A stretch of 64,000 nucleotides of DNA from AWTP1-13 sp033764875 (GTDB taxonomy: Bacteria; Pseudomonadota; Alphaproteobacteria; Rhizobiales; Hyphomicrobiaceae), in contig JANRIO010000134.1 in NCBI GenBank assembly GCA_033764875.1, forward strand, positions 1 to 64,000. Direction: 5' to 3'. The translations under genes and the position numbers were made by a program. Positions 62,900 through 64,000 of this stretch are shown here, one piece after another. Each line of letters begins with the position of its first letter. Position 1 is the stretch's first letter. The notes beneath the pieces were generated by a model, which was not told the DNA's origin, ran no database searches, and was given only the letters and a program-made list of their open reading frames with translations.

Positions 62900-63415
62900 A
62901 TGCAGCTGTCAACGGTACGCAGGGTGGCCACGCGGATGGCGCTGGTGGTCCTTGTCGGACTCGCGGTGGCCTCGTGCGCCAACAACGAGAAGCCGGAGGG
63001 CGACCTTGCCGGCAGCGGCCGCAATAGCCCGGCCACCCCGGGCTCGGCCCGCGATTTCGCGACCAACGTCGGCGACATCGTCTACTTCTCGACCGACCAG
63101 ACGGACCTGTCGCCCGAGGCGCAGCAGACACTGGCCAACCAGGCCCGCTGGCTGCAGCAGTACGCCCAGTACACCATCACCATCGAGGGCCACGCCGACG
63201 AGCGCGGCACCCGCGAGTACAACATCGGCCTCGGCGCCAAGCGCGCGCAGAGCGTGCGCAACTACCTGGCCCAGCACGGTGTCAGCGCGGCGCGCATCCG
63301 CACGGTCTCCTACGGCAAGGAGCGCCCGGTCGCGGTCTGCAACGACATCTCCTGCTGGTCGCAGAACCGCCGCGCGCAGACGGTGCTGAATATGCGGGGC
63401 GAGGCGCGATCCTGA
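62900..63415 (+). CDS. pal: Peptidoglycan-associated lipoprotein Pal
   Basis: The 171-residue lipoprotein has the lipobox AVASC near residue 26 and an OmpA-like domain with VYFSTDQTDLSPEAQQTL, ITIEGHADERGTREYNIGL and GAKRAQSVRNYL, the peptidoglycan-binding pattern. It anchors the outer membrane to the wall and partners TolB. The start at ATG 62900 has GAGAGGAAG upstream. The segment around CNDISCWSQNRRAQ is typical of Pal. Confidence 0.94.
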   Translation: MQLSTVRRVATRMALVVLVGLAVASCANNEKPEGDLAGSGRNSPATPGSARDFATNVGDIVYFSTDQTDLSPEAQQTLANQARWLQQYAQYTITIEGHADERGTREYNIGLGAKRAQSVRNYLAQHGVSAARIRTVSYGKERPVAVCNDISCWSQNRRAQTVLNMRGEARS

Positions 63416-63617
63416 GGCGCCCGCCTCCACGCTTGCTCTCTACCTGTAGCGGTGCCGCAACAGGGGTGTTGCTTCACGGCATCTCGCCGCTCCGAGGCCC
63501 GCGGGCGAAACGAATCTCGGGCGCAAGGCGCGGCGGCGCGAAGGATTGCTCCCGCTCGCCGAGACGCTATGGTGGCGATCGATGCAGCTCACACAGGATT
63601 CCAGCTGGGATTTCAGC
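63416..63617. other. Short intergenic region between pal and cpoB
   Basis: About 200 bases that hold no supported gene. An in-frame ATG at 63582 could extend cpoB by 12 residues. Confidence 0.45.
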
Positions 63618-64000
63618 ATGAGGCGGGTGTCGACCCTAGTCCTTTGCAGTGCCGTGACGCTGCTTACGCTGGCCCTGCCCGCGACGCAGCAGGCTGCCGC
63701 CCAATCCGGGACGCGCCCGACGCCGGCGGCGCCTAAGGCCGCCCCTGCACCGTCCGCCGACTCGGGACTGTCCCGCCGCGTCGAGCAGCTCGAGGAGCAG
63801 CTTGTCGATATGCAGGTCGTGGTCGGCACGCTCGAATCCCTGGCCAAGGGCACCACCGCGCCGGCTGCCGGCCGCGGCAGCAACGTCGGGGCCGCGCTGT
63901 CGGGGTCGGACGCCGGCCGGCTCGACAGCCTCGAGACCCAGATTCGCGCCTTGTCCGCCCAGATCGAGCAGATGCAAGACCAGCTGCGCGCCTTGTCCGG
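63618..64000 (+). CDS. cpoB: Tol-Pal-associated protein CpoB (YbgF), N-terminal part
   Basis: Only about 127 residues are visible; the gene leaves the window. A signal peptide (LVLCSAVTLLTLALPATQQAAA) is followed by a coiled coil (RRVEQLEEQLVDMQVVVGTL, then RLDSLETQIRALSAQIEQMQ), as in CpoB. CpoB links the Tol machine and peptidoglycan synthesis; the TPR part lies outside. The start is ATG 63618, with 63582 as an alternative. Confidence 0.87.
   Translation, partial: MRRVSTLVLCSAVTLLTLALPATQQAAAQSGTRPTPAAPKAAPAPSADSGLSRRVEQLEEQLVDMQVVVGTLESLAKGTTAPAAGRGSNVGAALSGSDAGRLDSLETQIRALSAQIEQMQDQLRALS

Overview
The window is high-GC chromosomal DNA (roughly two thirds G+C by eye) of an alphaproteobacterium, most likely a member of the Hyphomicrobiales (Rhizobiales). 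Pointers are the recG / sdhE-mfd arrangement, a TIGR02301-type exported protein, several L,D-transpeptidase genes, polyhydroxybutyrate genes, the tolQRAB-pal-cpoB cluster, and short orphan proteins of kinds common in that order. Genus cannot be fixed from the sequence alone.

Layout. 1-10.2 kb: end of an SdhA/FrdA-type flavoprotein, recG (reverse), sdhE-mfd, a Nudix hydrolase, a small exported protein, and an ABC-2 type exporter pair. 10.6-15.9 kb: a secreted cysteine-repeat protein, tiny proteins, a cold-shock protein, a GNAT-like protein and two membrane fatty acid desaturases of different types, which together look like a membrane/stress neighbourhood. 16.13-30.25 kb: an integrated mobile element bounded by a 14-bp direct repeat whose right copy is the 3' end of an intact tRNA-Ser(UGA). 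30.6-47.5 kb: ordinary chromosome (AMP nucleosidase, exported metalloprotease, formyltransferase-fold protein, ClpN-like coiled-coil protein, Nudix, LysE-type exporter, two L,D-transpeptidases, dihydroorotase-like protein, YgfZ-like protein, Tag glycosylase, HD hydrolase, phosphatase, methyltransferase). 47.7-57.5 kb: a carbon block of pyruvate dehydrogenase (AceE-type E1, E2, lipoyl-E3), malic enzyme, acetoacetyl-CoA reductase and a phasin. Together these can turn pyruvate into acetyl-CoA, malate into pyruvate plus reductant, and both into polyhydroxybutyrate. 58.1-64 kb: the Tol-Pal envelope system, with two tiny tandem lipoprotein genes between tolB and pal; cpoB runs off the end.

The element is the most interesting part. 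From left to right it has a tyrosine integrase, an AlpA-type regulator, a winged-helix protein whose own coding sequence holds eight copies of CAGACTGCA (an iteron-like array), a DUF2280 (small-terminase-like) protein, several unknown small proteins, a full-length tail tape-measure protein and a serine recombinase. A leftward block follows: a Fic protein with a small upstream partner and an intrinsic terminator between them, a membrane/winged-helix protein, and a chain of very small overlapping genes. The chain is driven from a promoter (TTGACA, 17-bp spacing) flanked by two copies of AGTATACT inside a perfect 14-bp inverted repeat, next to a ribbon-helix-helix gene on the other strand. No capsid, portal or large terminase is present. 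It is therefore either a decayed prophage or a phage-satellite-like element that keeps its own replication, packaging-start and tape-measure genes. I could run no searches, so family names rest on motifs, length and context.
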